NCBI GenBank assembly: GCA_016165875.1
Contig: JABBOT010000002.1
Location: forward strand, 23,202,265 to 23,266,264
Direction of reading: 5' to 3'
Source: Acanthopleura granulata
Lineage: Eukaryota; Mollusca; Polyplacophora; Chitonida; Chitonidae
Length of the DNA: 64,000 bases
The translations under genes and the position numbers were made by a program. This document shows positions 48,091-61,280 of the stretch, piece by piece (position 1 is the stretch's first letter; every line of letters begins with the position of its first letter). Under the pieces are notes generated by a model that worked only from the letters and a program-made list of their open reading frames with translations, was not told the DNA's origin and did not search any database.

Positions 48091-51000
48091 GTAAGCTTCG
48101 GCCATGGCTCATTCAAAGTTGCATTTGAGCAGAAAACACTTATGATCCAATTCTTGTGACCACAGTCTATAAGGTCAATTGATGGATAATACTCCAAAGA
48201 ACATGACATTTTCTTGTTAATATTAAAATTCACAGTCATATCCTAAAAGAAAGGAGGGTCGACAGGACCCTAAATAAACTGGTGCTAACTTGAGTACTCA
48301 GCAGCCGAGAGTGCACTTGCTCGACTGAGGGACACGTCCACTAAACATTAGGCAGTCAAGTACCGTATCTTGACAATGCACGGTCTGTTTCCACTCCTGT
48401 CACTGAGTTCTTTCATGTAGGAATCAATATTCCCGGTATATCAGGCATTCAAAGCCGCCTATGTAATATTATGAAATGCTGTGTCGGGCGTTTCAGCTTC
48501 TAATTGCCACAGGCCTTTGTTTATAGTCAAAGCATTGTTGCCCATGCTGTATGCGAAATGTCAAAGCTATGGGAGAAGATGCCATTACTTTGGAAATCTT
48601 TGGAGGAGAACAATGGGTACATGCCTCTCAGAAGGTCAAGTCCAAGTCTGCTGCTGGCGGATGAGTCTTTAAACTTTTGTCCAGGCACTACACATTGCTA
48701 ATTCTGCTGTCATACAAAACTCTGTTTTGACATATCCTGGTCGATGTCCTACCCAGAAACCGATTATAACCTATAGGATTTAGAAATAGAAGAGCTGTTG
48801 GAAATTATGACTTTTAAGACTTATTGTTTAACTTCATCTAAAACAGGTTCTAGATATAATTCCAGGTTTGAGGTTGGCTTGTAAATTACGTTTTCCAATA
48901 ACAGTATGTCGTAAGTGTATATATATATATAAATACAGTTTGTCAACAAAACACTATTTAGGTTTCTTACAACCAAAACAAAGGTCTTACAAACTATCCA
49001 CCTATAGTACTTATCCCCAACATATTGATGAAAGATTCTTTGATTATGGCTTAAAAATAATAATCATATAAATAAATTTTTAAATATTCTGCTTAGCCTG
49101 GTGACAGACACCAAAGGTTCCTTCCCCCTCTACCACCTTACATGAACGGTTTCATCTAAAGATACATACCTTTGCCTTACGGGGAAAGTAGTGAAGACTT
49201 GGATAGTATTGAGCACTTTAAATTATGATCCTCGCAAACTGGCGACTGTTCCCATTCTCAATGGTGCGACTGGTTCACGATTGATATTTTTGGTTTATAG
49301 AAATTTCACCAACTGTGTGAGAACATTATTCTTATTAATTATACCAATGTTGAAATGAACGCTTAGAATCAGTCACCCGTAACTAAAAGACGGTTTGGAG
49401 CAGTACACACATAATGGTACTTACAACTCGTCTGTGTCCAAATGCGATACAAACTCAGGTTAAAAAGATCTGTATAGGTCTTTTTATCCATGGTTAAGAT
49501 TGATATAAATTTCTGCCATCTCTGACACAATTTATCTTAACCATGCAGCTTTGGATCTCTGGAAAGTCAAGATTGCCATCGGTTTTTATTCTGGGCATCC
49601 TTTTCTTTGTGTATCAAAGAACCCGAACACGATTCCTTTCAGGTTTATGCACGGCTTACTTTTTGTGCTGGCATTTCTCATTTTAGGAACGATGCTGTGC
49701 ATGGTAGACGATTTAGGTGTTCCCTTAAGAGGCATCCAGTCTTTGTTAAAGAGTCGGCAAAATCTATGTAGTCGCCCATGTATATTAGGAGTACTACTTG
49801 CCAATCAATAGCAAGCTTGATGCTGGTTTTTACATCACAGCGTTCCAACTCATACATGTACCACTACCTGATAAATTTACATGTAGCACGTAAAAGGCAG
49901 GAAGAATATACGTTATTTTTACAGTAGCTGTTAACTTGAAGCTACAGGGTGGGAATTTAACATAGTTTTGTTTAAAGTAAAAAAAAAGCCATCTGAAAAG
50001 AATCATTGTAGAACTACGTTTACCAAGCAATGATTTTTGCTCAGCTTATTGTATATCAAATTTTTTTGGCAATGCCGGGTTATTTGGATTTCGGCAGTCT
50101 GGTTTTTAATTGGTCGTCTTTCCAATACGATTGGTTTCTTTACGATTTTGGACATGACCCAATAAACCATGCAAAAAATCTACAGGACAATCACTCATTC
50201 TCTCTTCCGTTTCTAGGGTAGGTGGGGAGGTAGGAATCTTTATACCTGACTATTGGAACATTAGTTTATTCCACTGGTCTATGTAAATGTGTGTGGCAAC
50301 CGTGTGTATAACATTGTCAGTCGACTTCCTCACCCGTTCTTCTATTCACACGATTGTACAGCATGAATCACCATAATGTCAGTTATACCTGGAAAGATCA
50401 CTGCTATCAACACATGACTCCCAAGAACATGTCAGCCCTGTCGCTAGTCGAGCTCTTGGAGTAGACAAGCCTATTTCACGTCACTCAATCAGTCTGGCGG
50501 GGGAGATTATTAATTCTGAGGCACTTTCTCGCCGTCCATCATCCGTGGGATCAGCGGGAACCGAGGAAGAACGCCCTCGGGTTGTTTACTATATACGAGG
50601 CTTTGGAGATTGGAGTCAAACTGAGGTGTAAAAACCTTCTCCTTAACAAACCAGATATCAATATAGTAAAGAATCGCTAGGCATTATGATGCCTTTAATA
50701 TTAATCTTCGTTTAATACACGTAATTTGTTTGTTTCAGTACTTTTTTTTCAAGACTATCTTTAGCTACTCGTAGGCACACCATGATGCTGAACAACATAT
50801 CTTTGCAGCACTATGGAAATGTCACTGTCCTCGAAGGACTGTTCTTCATGCGCTGTAAGAGACAAATCGAATCATATCGAGATTCGAATTAGTCACAAAC
50901 ATAAAATCTAAAATCATCGATTTCACGTTCTTGCTGTCCTTTATCACGTCTTCTGTGTTTGACATTTATGTGAATAAAAATTAGGTCTCAAGACTTGGTA

Positions 51001-52670
51001 AAAAGACGTGATAATTTTACCGGGTGATATAAGGGAAAGTTCATACGAGCAAACGCTGATCGCCAAGCCATTGGTTTAGAAAGACTGTCCGATCCCAAAC
51101 GCCGTTCAGTGGATACAAGCGAATGTCATCAGCAACTACAGGGAGAATAGTTTTACAGAAAGGGGTCATTTTTCTGATTGCTGACTGTCGAAATACGCCT
51201 ACTGGAGAACTTTGTCATATTGGTAAAGTCTCATATTACAGGCCGTATACAGTGACTTTACCGCATCACTGGATATATTAGGACAAGACAAATTCTTCCA
51301 GTTTTATCAGTGTCATAATGGACAGGTTTAATTATAAAGTAACACGAGAAATAAGCAGTTAGAAACGACTTTTGCTCAGATAATAATGGCGCACCACTCT
51401 ACCAGACAAAGAATCTGATTCCTCAAAGGTTGTCACTGAATGTCATTCAATGTCACAGTTTCTAAGATCAAAGCCTTTCATTAGCTTCTTTATTGACGTA
51501 TTCTCATGTAAATGGCTGGAATCGTGGCCTAAGCTTTACACGTGGCCGAACTGGTACCATGTATTCAAGTGTCTTTGTCAGTCAGTTCCGATCTTATTAT
51601 GTTAAGCACAATTAGCACATTTGCCCTCTGTGTGTAGTTTAGCATCTCAGTGATATTTCTGAATAGATTTATATGACTAGAATGGCGTTAATTAAATTCT
51701 AACACTGAATCAAATGTTCGGACTCTCACTGACCGTACATCAAGTCCCTGTAGGACATTAAAACCCAAAGGCTTTGGCGGTATAATCTAATAGCAGATCA
51801 TCACATTCCGTAGCATCGGTTAGGTACTATTAATAGATCTCCTTATTTGATCCGATCAAAAAGATATCGGATACCTTCGTGGAAAAGTTAGCAAATTGCA
51901 CAGTACAGGGAATGGTAAAGGTTCTGTGGATCGAGTGCAGGTCATTGTCTTGATTTCTAAGAAGACATCACAAATGTTATCGTCAGTGAAACCCGACAAC
52001 CGTGTTGTTCGAAGGTCACTGATTTGCTGTCACTAATCCCGGTACTAAGCCTATATGGTTATGTCAGCAGTTACAAGTTCTAGTTTGGCCTATTTGGAAA
52101 AGTTTCCAGATTAAGACAAAAATCATTATCTTCACTTCTCTTACTGAGATAGTATGAAATGGGTATAGTACAATGCCCCTGTCAGTACAGATCTATATTT
52201 TTAGGACAAAAAAGGTGGGGAGATCCCCGATCAATTCAACCAAAGACTTTCAAAATGGCACTTGTTGCTGTCTCGCTTGCTGCTCAGCACTTGGTGGTTA
52301 GAGCAAGGAAAAGGGACTATCGACCTGGTGTCTGTATAATGTGACTGGGTGGGGTGTTATGTCTGGTGTCGTCGGCATGATTTTTCAGTAGCGGAAACAC
52401 TTTGATGGCATTGACTCGCTCTGTCACAATTCCTCGTCGCCAAATAATTGAACGCAAAGCACAAGGATACATTCATATGCATTTTTGGATCTAATGTGCT
52501 TGAAATTGGAGGACATCATTCGATATCATAATAAGAATGCATATTATAGACTCAGAGTCTCGAGCCGAAAGTCGAATAAAATACTTTGGGAGCGTGCGCG
52601 GGTAGGTGTATACCTTACGTGTCGCAATATCCACGTGTATTAGACTGGAGAAAAACCAGCCTCTGCGTGA
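48091..52670. other. 4.6 kb with no recognised gene
   Basis: No domain or RNA gene recognised. A short TA run lies at about 48918-48931. The frames at 49551-49811 and 49586-49804 are open on opposite strands and show no family features. Confidence 0.4.
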
Positions 52671-52880
52671 AGGACGGCAGTAATTACCTCCGCTCGCCTG
52701 CCCACCCCCTGTACGAAGGAGCGGAGTATGCAACCCCAGCGTTCAAGATGGGGCATATAATCCCTAGCGTGTAGGACGGCGGTAAATAACCCCCGCGTTT
52801 AGGATCGTGGTATGTAATAACCCGTGCGTGTAGCACGGTGATATATAACCTCCGTGTGTACGACATGGGTATGTAAGCAT
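52671..52880. repeat. GC-richer minisatellite, about 27-31 bp period
   Basis: Units built on CCYCCGCGTGTAGGACGGYGGTATRTAATAA repeat about seven times with variable length (clear ones from 52745 onward: AGCGTGTAGGACGGCGGTAAA, CGCGTTTAGGATCGTGGTAT, GCGTGTAGCACGGTGATATA, GTGTGTACGACATGGGTATG). One unit near 52700 has an insertion. Frames at 52491-52995 on the minus strand overlap it. Confidence 0.75.
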
Positions 52881-53130
52881 GCTTTATTGGCTGCAGTTTC
52901 ATATCCAAGTATACTGAGACTGGGATTTGTAAGCAAATTTCTTCATGTTCAATATAGGGAAGATCTTGCCAAAGAAACATATCCATAGCGGACATGACAA
53001 GACTTTATTGAGCTTCTGGAATGACGAATAGACACATACACTGCTACAGTTGTGACGGTGGGGATGGCTGCACAGCCTTGGTGGAGTGGGAATGGGTGCC
53101 AATATCTGTCATTACAGACATTATATTGCC
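52881..53130. other. No gene seen
   Basis: Short unique stretch without recognisable features. Confidence 0.3.
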
Positions 53131-53408
53131 TTGGGGGATGGGGTGGGGGCTTATCATTAGCCTAATCAGGGGCATTCAGTGTGACCATCACACTATGTTC
53201 ATATTGTTTTTATCATTTAAAAAATGCCGTTCACGTGTGTATACGACATGTGAGTTACAAATTTAAGTCACGAGTTCATGTAATTCTTTACACAAAACGG
53301 ATTTGACATATGTCCTCTGGTGATATTGCTGGTGGGTTGTGGAATTGTGGGCTGGGGGGGCGTCTGTGTGTATTTTTTGGGAGAAGTCGGGGGTGAGTTG
53401 GTTGGGGG
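53131..53408 (+). other. G-rich tracts with quadruplex potential
   Basis: TTGGGGGATGGGGTGGGGGC lies at 53130-53149. A second group of four G-runs (seven, three, five and five Gs) is spread over about 53350-53408. Both are on the + strand in otherwise AT-rich sequence. Loop lengths in the second group are long, so stability is uncertain. Confidence 0.35.
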
Positions 53409-55439
53409 TATATTATGGTTACGAGTGAGATATTATTAAGTCTTTCGAGATTTCTGTTCCAATCAATAACGTAATACCAATAATTTCTTGATAGCTTACA
53501 ACTGCATAGATAAAATTTATTCAATAAAATAGCAAATGACGCATTTTAAAACACAAACATGTAACCCACTACTGGGTAACACCGATTTTATTTCGGGGGA
53601 AGGGAATAATTTGAAAATGAGTACGGCAAAAGTCATCTCTTCATCTTTTAGAGTTTTTCATTATTATTGCATATTTTATACAAAATAAGATTTATATGTA
53701 GCCTGAATTATAATAGAAAGGGGTTTAACTCAGTTCTAGTGACTGCAGACAAATTACCGCAAACAACACATGTTCAAACTGAGATCATATAAGTTGAGGT
53801 ACCATCGCCCTTTCTGGAATCCAAGATACAAATATAAACAGAGAAGCTGTCTGAAAAGCCACTAGAATCCTATAAAAACACCATTATCCATAGATTATGT
53901 CTAACGCTCTAGTTAACTGGAAGGCCGTAAACTTCCGGAAGAAAGCAAGATATCAATGTATTGCTAGAAGTTAAATCATCGCTACGTAGCTTCAGATCTC
54001 CCCTCTGCTGTTCCCATATTCATTTAGACAGACGCCATCAAGCGTACCAAATCTCCATTCGGACGCAAGGATGCTTGTTTGGTTGATAATAATGCATAGT
54101 GACGGTTTTCCAGATGATGGAGCATGTAGTAGAGCTATGTGATTACCGATGTTACCACTAGATCCTGGCACGACTCCGATAGCCCCTTTGTTATTATTCT
54201 CCCAGATAAATGGTTGACTTCCCTAGTATCCAAGTATTGATTAAGTTTCGTCTGGATACGGAATATGACTAGCTATATAAAAGTATATATGTGTAGAATG
54301 TATAAGGTTCGGCTACCTCATCAGTATATATATATAGCTTGCCACATACATGTAATCACGAACTACTTTTAGCCCCCTGCATGAATGAGACACTTCGAGT
54401 ACCTCAGCGTTTTAATAACCCGTAATAGACACTGTTTTTGTTACGCGAAACGTATTGCCTGGAGCAGCCTATACGTAGGTGTAAAATTTAATGAAAAGGC
54501 CGCAACGATGAACTTCCTGTATCAAGTGGAATCAAAATAAATCGAAGAGTCGAGGGCTAGAATAAATGTAATAAGCCCATTAAATGAAAAGATTACATTT
54601 TGTAACAATTAAGAGAAAATTCTAGGCCTCTGATTAATCTACCTACTTTGCCATGTTCGCAAAACAAACAATCCATTCAGTCTCGCGCCTTTGATATTTT
54701 TTCCGTATCTCTAAGTGAAAACTCGGCGTGTTTTGGCAGAAGTGTACCAGTATGCTATTCATTGTGATAAATTCGTTATACCACCGTGTTGCGTGGGTAT
54801 ACGGCCTGATTTTGTGTCTCAAAGATCAATATTTCCATGTTAATCTTCTCGAAGAAATATCCGGTCGTATATCTACGCAAAACTCTGGTATAATGTATAG
54901 TAATATTTTGAGTCGTTTTGTTCTTGTGGAAAAATCATTTTTTGTTTACCCAGTAGGAGGTTGTCAAAATCCAAAAGCTCCGACACATCAACTTATCAAT
55001 AATGGAAATAAACAATCGAATCATGTATGCAGCCTCAATCACGCCACCAACATCGGTATATGTATTTATTCATTTTTGTTTTGGCTTTTTGTGGTATTCC
55101 AGGACATTTCCTTTAAACGACAGAGGTCAGCTTTCTGTTTGACCGGAAGCGATCAATGCCCTATCGCATTGGTCACATGTATTGGTCAGTGGCCTACCGT
55201 CCTTTGGTCTTTTATAAACTGGATCAGATAGTGCCCCCTAGTGGTGATATACATATATATACAGTTAACTAATGAAAGATTTATGACCATCTTCCTTCTG
55301 TAATTCGTCAGCGAATGAAAGTCCCTGGATTAGATTAAACTTCCCTGAAATAGAAAATATACCTAACAAAATTGTAGTGGGATGTTTTAATTTTATTTTG
55401 AACAGCATTAGTTTTATAAAATTATGTATTAGATTAGTA
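53409..55439. other. No gene seen
   Basis: The frame 54728-55231 (167 residues) is the longest outside the kinase. It has no recognisable domain, is Phe/Ile/Ser-rich and lacks splice context that I would trust. Confidence 0.4.
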
Positions 55440-55632
55440 TTTTACCCCGTACTCAAGAATATTTCACCTGTACGATGGAGGCTAGGATTACAGTGGGAGG
55501 AAACTGGACAGAGCCCAAAGGGAAACCCACGACCGCATGCATGTTGCTGGCGGATCTTCCCAAGTACGGCAGGAGAGGAAGCCAGCGGCTGCTGGACCGA
55601 ACGCGCCAACCACCTCAGCTACGAAGGCCTCC
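55440..55632 (-). mobile_element. Internally deleted SINE, reverse orientation
   Basis: Read on the minus strand, the head GGCCTTCGTAGCTGAGGTGG with TTGGCGCG jumps to GTCCAGCAGCCGCTGGCTTC. It continues through the standard body (CTGCCGTACTTGGGAAGATC, CGCCAGCAAC, TCGTGGGTTTCCC, GGCTCTGTCCAGTTTCCTCC) to CTTGAGTACGGGG. The segment containing the TGCGGTCGCTGTGAGTTC B-box region is absent. The 3' AAAT tail is lost. Frames 55377-55652 and 55475-55669 are antisense readings. Confidence 0.9.
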
Positions 55633-56339
55633 TATTAATCACTTTTTTGTAATATATTTTGATATATAGTTGGTCGAATTTATGCCAAGCACTGTTTCCA
55701 TGAATTGTTTATAGCTTCGGTGTGCTTGACAAACGTTGGACTGTCAAAGTGTTTGTATTTTGGAGACCAGCCAATGTGCTTGGTCACGGAATTGGGGGGA
55801 AGAGGGTGTTCAGGGACACCAGGGCTAGAAACCGAATCAGATATCAGTCAATGTATGTTCATTCCTTAACAAGCACCAGGCTGGGACAACCACCCTATCA
55901 CCCTATCAAGGGCTAAAAATGGCTGTCAGCGGAACAGCCCTTTTCACACATTCTTCCTGCGAGACGATAAGGAAGAGGCAATTTAGGATCTGGTCAAGCT
56001 TGATCCAACATATCTAAAACGAAGTCAATTGGATAAGGCCACAGCGTGGGTGTTGTACGGAGACAGTTACGATCAATGTTATTTCCTTCAAGGTTTAACA
56101 TTAGCTTCACTCGACTAGACAGAAAGCAGGAATATTACAGGAGAAAAAGAGAACGCTACTTACTGTTTTCAGGGGTGTTACTAACACAACAGATACCAAT
56201 GTAAAATCCTGTCCGTTTTGTTGACCGATCAGTTTTCATTACTTATGACAAGAGGACTATTTCGGTCAAAAAAGAAGGCCAAAAGAGATGCCAGATTTAC
56301 ACTTCGTGGTATTTCGAAATGATAGGTAGGCAGATACAG
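55633..56339. other. No gene seen
   Basis: No recognisable feature. The open frame 55722-55916 is unremarkable. Confidence 0.35.
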
Positions 56340-56700
56340 ATTGTCTATATCTGCTGCAATTTAATAAGACATACCAAACCCATACGTATATGTTGTAGAT
56401 TCTCTATATATATATCGACTGTATTTTAATGAGGCGTACCAAATCCTGTCTTATTCAAAACGATATGATAGTCTGAATGTCCTATACGTATTGAAATTTA
56501 ATGACATATATCAAATCCAGTTTTCGCCAATACGACCGCTGTGAGTTGAAGCCCAGCTCACGCTCGCGAATATCCACCAGCAACGTATGCATGGCCGTGA
56601 TTTTTCCCCCGTGGTTTGTGTATAAGTGAAACATTAAAACACCAATAAAAAAAGAATCCAATTTTTATGGCATTTGAAAATGATATAAATTTGTTTGCAA
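56340..56700. repeat. Imperfect tandem repeat, about 65-72 bp, interrupted by a SINE
   Basis: A TTTAATRAGRCATACCAAAYCC core recurs at about 56359, 56426 and 56496, with CTATAT/CTATACGTAT-type sequence between. A further piece, ATCCAATTTT-CATTTGAAAATGATATAA at 56656-56686, resembles the CTGTCTTATTCAAAACGATATGATA part of the unit. That suggests the array continued past the SINE. Confidence 0.5.
56525..56654 (+). mobile_element. 5'-truncated SINE with likely target duplication
   Basis: It starts within the SINE at CGCCAATACGACCGCTGTGA (standard CACCAATGCGGTCGCTGTGA). It keeps GTTGAAGCCCAGCTCACGCT, CCAGCAACGTATGCATGGCC and TGTATAAGTGAAACATTAAA, and ends ACACCAATAAAAAAAG. The body has internal deletions. 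Flanks AATCCAGTTTT (56514-56524) and AATCCAATTTT (56655-56665) differ at one base, consistent with an aged target duplication. Confidence 0.8.
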
Positions 56701-57754
56701 ATTCTATACCTGTTTAACTGAAATTACTTAATTTAACAAGCATGTGTTTTATGTGTTGGTGAATCAAATTTCGGGAGCTGAAGAAAGGACTTTATAAAGT
56801 GGGCAGGACATCAGTTCTCAACCTACATCTTCCAGTCACACTGAAACCATGTTAGACAACAGTGGAATTTGAAAGATTGCCTTACGGCTCAGAGCAATGG
56901 AGCACTGCCATGACCTTATATGGCAATATAAACACATCACTGCGTGGGAATGTGGGAGGGCACTTTAGCTGTTGTGTTTGCCATCTATCAGGTTCTATCT
57001 CTGTGACGTCACGCACCATCTTTACACAGTATAGGAGAGAAGTCTACCGTATAGCGACAAGGAGTGATGTCACCTGTTATTGATGAACACTGTTTTTAAC
57101 ACTATGGTTGATGGTCAATCGTGGTTTTCCACCAAGTCTATAATTTTTTTGTTTTGTCCAAGAATGTTTTTTTTTTCAGCAGGGGTGTGTGGAAGGGCGT
57201 TAGATGTTTAAATCTTGATGTTTGATTCATTAAGGCATGTTCTTACGGTATTTATACGCGGGATAATATTACAGTACCTTTTCATGGACTGAATTATGCT
57301 TTGGGCATTTCGCCTACAGCATCTAAGCTATGTGTGCGGTATATTTAAATACTGTTTAGAGAATGTTCTTAATGCTACCCTATGTTTTGTAATATGGATT
57401 AATTGTGCGATATAATAACTGCTTAGAGATTACCTTTTCTTGAGCAGACCCTAATATATCGGTTATTACATGTAATTCAAACATTGAGGAAGTGGGCGAA
57501 GACTTGTTCAGATTCCATCGTCTTAATAGGAATCCAGAATATACAAGAAAGATATTAGCTTCGTCCAGCCAAAAAACGAAATGTGTTTCTTTACCGGCCA
57601 AGTTGATGAATGTAATTATATGGGCAAAAGTCGTAAAAATATCTCAGTTTAACTAAATGAGGCCGTGAACTGCAACAGTTTCCGGCTTGATGTCCCTTCT
57701 TTATGAGTGGATAGATGGCGCCCAAGGCTCCTAACCTGACCTCAAAATTCTGTA
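56701..57754. other. No gene seen
   Basis: No recognised feature. Frames at 56862-57083 (+) and 57380-57601 (-) are unremarkable. Confidence 0.35.
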
Positions 57755-57777
57755 ATACCGGTTTTTATTACCGGTAT
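57755..57777. repeat. Perfect short inverted repeat
   Basis: ATACCGGT and ACCGGTAT flank a 7-base T-rich loop. It is a perfect 8-bp stem. Function unknown; it could be chance. Confidence 0.6.
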
Positions 57778-59569
57778 ATGTGTTTAATGCCAATCAATGA
57801 ATTTATCAGTGCTATTCGAGTGTCAAATCAAATTCATATCAAAAATTAATACTGAATGGCCATGCAATGCGACATTGATGTCCATTTGCTTTATTAGTGA
57901 GTTTTACTGAAAGCGTTTGTGTGCATGATCAAATCTACAGAAGAGACGTGAGGATATGTTGTGTATATGTGCTGCTTGAAGGTCCATATGTCGATACTGG
58001 ACGAATCCGTACACGATCTCCTCCGGCTATCCAAATATCGTCCAGACACGAACCGTTAATATGACAGGCTTTGCCGAGATCGAGCTGTCCTGCGTATCGG
58101 CTATCAATGGATCTCCAGAATTGTAATATATTCGACCTTTTCCAATGGGCTGATATGGAATCCGGCGGGACTAGTGGAGAAATTGGGCGTCATTACTTCT
58201 ATAAGGGAAAGATTAACGATTGTATGTGACAGATTAAGATCAAGGTATAGGCCTGTTTTTGGACTTGCACCCCGAAAGCTTTTGCTGGTATTGTGAACGT
58301 AGTATAGATTCATATCTGCTATCACTAAACTAATACAGTTATTTCTTACTGATTTGAAATCTTTAAATTACATTACCTAGTTATGTTTCATCATTTCCTT
58401 ATGCCTTGAACAATTGGAATGATGTAAAAATGTTATTATCATTGTTGTAAGATCTACTTATTTCAGAATCTGTTGGGCATGAAAATAAAATCGGTTTCAG
58501 CCACATGGCCACATTCATCGATTTCATTGTAAACGAGAGTTTACATATGCAGTCTGATCAATCCCAACAAATCTGATGTTTTTTCTTGACTTGCTTGCAA
58601 TCCTGAGGATATATATAGAGACTTGAAGGCGGAGGTGGGGGTGGGGGGATATGGCATTTACATTCCGCATCGTAGCCCATGTATTGAAGTGGCCTCAATG
58701 TGGGAATGTCGTTTCAGTCTTGTTTTCTCCTCATTCAGTTCACACTGTCCTAACTCATTAGTAATTACTTATGTATGCGTGGCTATAGCCAGCCTTTGAC
58801 GGCCTTCCTCAGTTTTAATGAAATCATATCTATTTACGCTGTATTTGTTGGCGAACGTAATAAAAGGCTAATCAGAAGAAAGTTACGGGCTAAAAGGCTA
58901 TTCAGCCATGAGGTTTTTACTCCGACTTACATTAGTCCCTGTCTCTCGATGGTGTCCTTCTAGTCCCTTATGCACAAACAAGGCGATGGTGTAAGATTGC
59001 AAAGGTAGGCCTATGTGATAAACAACAGGCAAAAACTCAGGGTTTTAATTTTACCTCAAGGTCGTCTGACGACTTCACGGAATGGTATTCACCGTTTGTA
59101 AAGACCATCAAGTCAGAGTTAAATGGACAGAAGTGCGTACAAAGATTTGAATGAGCAGTTCTCATCACGTGTTGTCTGCACCTCATTCATGTCCTTATAT
59201 AGCCTGCTCCCACCGGAAGTGTACCATGGTAGCCGAAAACTTGCAACAAGTCTTCGCTACTAATCACTACCTCTTGGATGTTAATAACAAACAAATGTGT
59301 TACAATGCTTTTTGGCGCCTCAAATATACATTTGTTTTTCATTGGCTTGGGATGACAGTGCCTTATATGACTACACGATGTACCAAACGATCACAAGTAT
59401 GTAACAGCGGAAGATAAAATGGCCAGTAGCTCTGGCGCATGTGCATGTATAGGCTTTATCCCTTGGTTCTATATATTATAGACTTCATTCAAAAATCGCG
59501 AATAATTCCTAACTATTAATCGGCCATTGACCAAAGAAATAATAAATAACAAAGTATAAAAATGAAATA
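57778..59569. other. No gene seen
   Basis: No recognised gene. A G-rich run (GGCGGAGGTGGGGGTGGGGG) lies at 58628-58648. Confidence 0.4.
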
Positions 59570-59755
59570 GGGGACCTCCATGAACTAGAGGCACAGTGCG
59601 CTATGGAGCAGGGTAATGACCGAGTAACCTGTCACCAGTGGGGTCGCTGTGAGTTCAAATCCAGCTCATGATGGCTTCCTCTCCGGCCATTTCAGCAATC
59701 AGCGGATGGTCGTGGGTTTCTCCCGGGCTCTGCCCAGGTTCCTGTCATCTTAATT
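59570..59755 (+). mobile_element. SINE copy with truncated 3' end
   Basis: Decayed head GGGGACCTCCATGAACTAGA, then GGGTAATGACCGAGTAACCT, intact GTGAGTTCAAATCCAGCTCA B-box region, body ATGGCTTCCTCTCCGGCCAT, AATCAGCGGATGGTCGTGGG and CGGGCTCTGCCCAGGTTCCT. Homology stops before the GTATAAGTGAAATATTCTTGAG tail. A 3' end missing in a retroposon points to later deletion. Confidence 0.9.
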
Positions 59756-61280
59756 TCAAACATTTTCTCTGTCAAATTATTCTCTTTCTAATTTGAATGT
59801 TTATGTTCATATAATTTACAATGGGATGGCCTATACGTGTTGTTTTAAATGTATGGTAATGCCTCTCCCTGTTACATATATAGGTGGGGCACCGGATACA
59901 TGTATTGCACAGTAAGTAAAACCTCGCTATTTCGACTTTGTTTTGAATTAGCCTTTGGCATTATTTTGAGTACATGGCCTATCTTCATGCCTAATATTAA
60001 CGTATACGTAGATATAGTGGGCATGTTATGAAAGGCCTATCATATGTTCTTGGTAGGATTGCCTGCCTGCAAATGGTAGCCTATTGGCAAGGTTAATCAG
60101 TCTTTTTGCACCATGCATCCAGAGATGCTTCTAGTAGAGGCTAACGTGAGGTTATGTAATGACTATCCCTGATGTCCGACAGCTATTATGATATCTCAGC
60201 ACCGATAGCCGTGCGCCGATCAGCCATAAACAAACAAACAACAAACGCTGAGCTGGCTTGTTTCCTCGATTGACCCTACAAATCCAGCCGAAGAATAAAT
60301 AAACAATCTTGAATGCGGTGTGAATCAAATTAACACGGGTGTTTTATGGTGTAAGCGAAAACCAACATGACATTTGAAGTATAAAATTTTCGATAAAATG
60401 AATGTAAACATGCGTATCAGAATAGTGGAGAGGTTGCAGATAGCAGTTCAAATGCTGGATATTGCTGGTCTTTATTTCCTGTCCTCAGATGTAGAGAGGG
60501 AAACTTGAGGATGGTTAGAGTCGATGTGCTTCAGTTATCTCTGACGTGCTGAGTATCAAGGGAGCTAACCTATGGCTACCTTTGCTCCCTGTGTTAGCAC
60601 ATCAGCATTCATTCTCCAGGCAAATGTTTACGTCATCGAGGGCTTATCGGTAAAACCACCTCGTTACGACTAAGTGTTATCAAGACGTTTTGCCCTCCTT
60701 CCACAAAGTCAGTGATGTTTGTGCTTCGATCGGCTCTAAAATGTGTAATTTAGAGTGGAGTATAGAGAAAGCTTTATTATACTTTATATACATATAATTT
60801 CTGCATTTATTCATCACCTGATAAATTAGTGAGTTAAAAAGACTTTGACTAAATGTTTTCTCGATGCAGTTAAATTATTCTGGCGTATATGCTGTATGAT
60901 GAGTCTCCCATGGGTGTCGACTGGCTGTGATATAGGTTACTAGGCACAATTCACAGAGTGTCAGAATATATGATGTTATGAAGCAAAGTGACCGGAGGTA
61001 GATGTTGATTGTTTCTGTTTGAACATTACCAAGGGTATCGATAACATATGTGTGTATGTGTGCATAAGGCCAGAGTAGATAATCAATAGTGTGTATATGT
61101 CTGTCTATGAATACAAGTACTGAAGCCATGCCCTTAAAGTAAACAGTAAATTCAGGATAAAAGACAAACAAAAAATGTGAAAATTGTTTGTATTTTTTTT
61201 AGACTTAAGCTTATCAACGTTCTAAATTCTTAATTCAATTCATAGCCACAAACGGCTACATGTAGATGCAAACCGTCATC
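59756..61280. other. No gene seen
   Basis: No recognised gene. A minus-strand frame at 60875-61171 shows no family features. Confidence 0.4.

Noticed and set aside
54728..55231. 167-residue open frame
   Set aside because: Longest frame outside the kinase, but no domain, no trusted start or splice context and chance-like composition.
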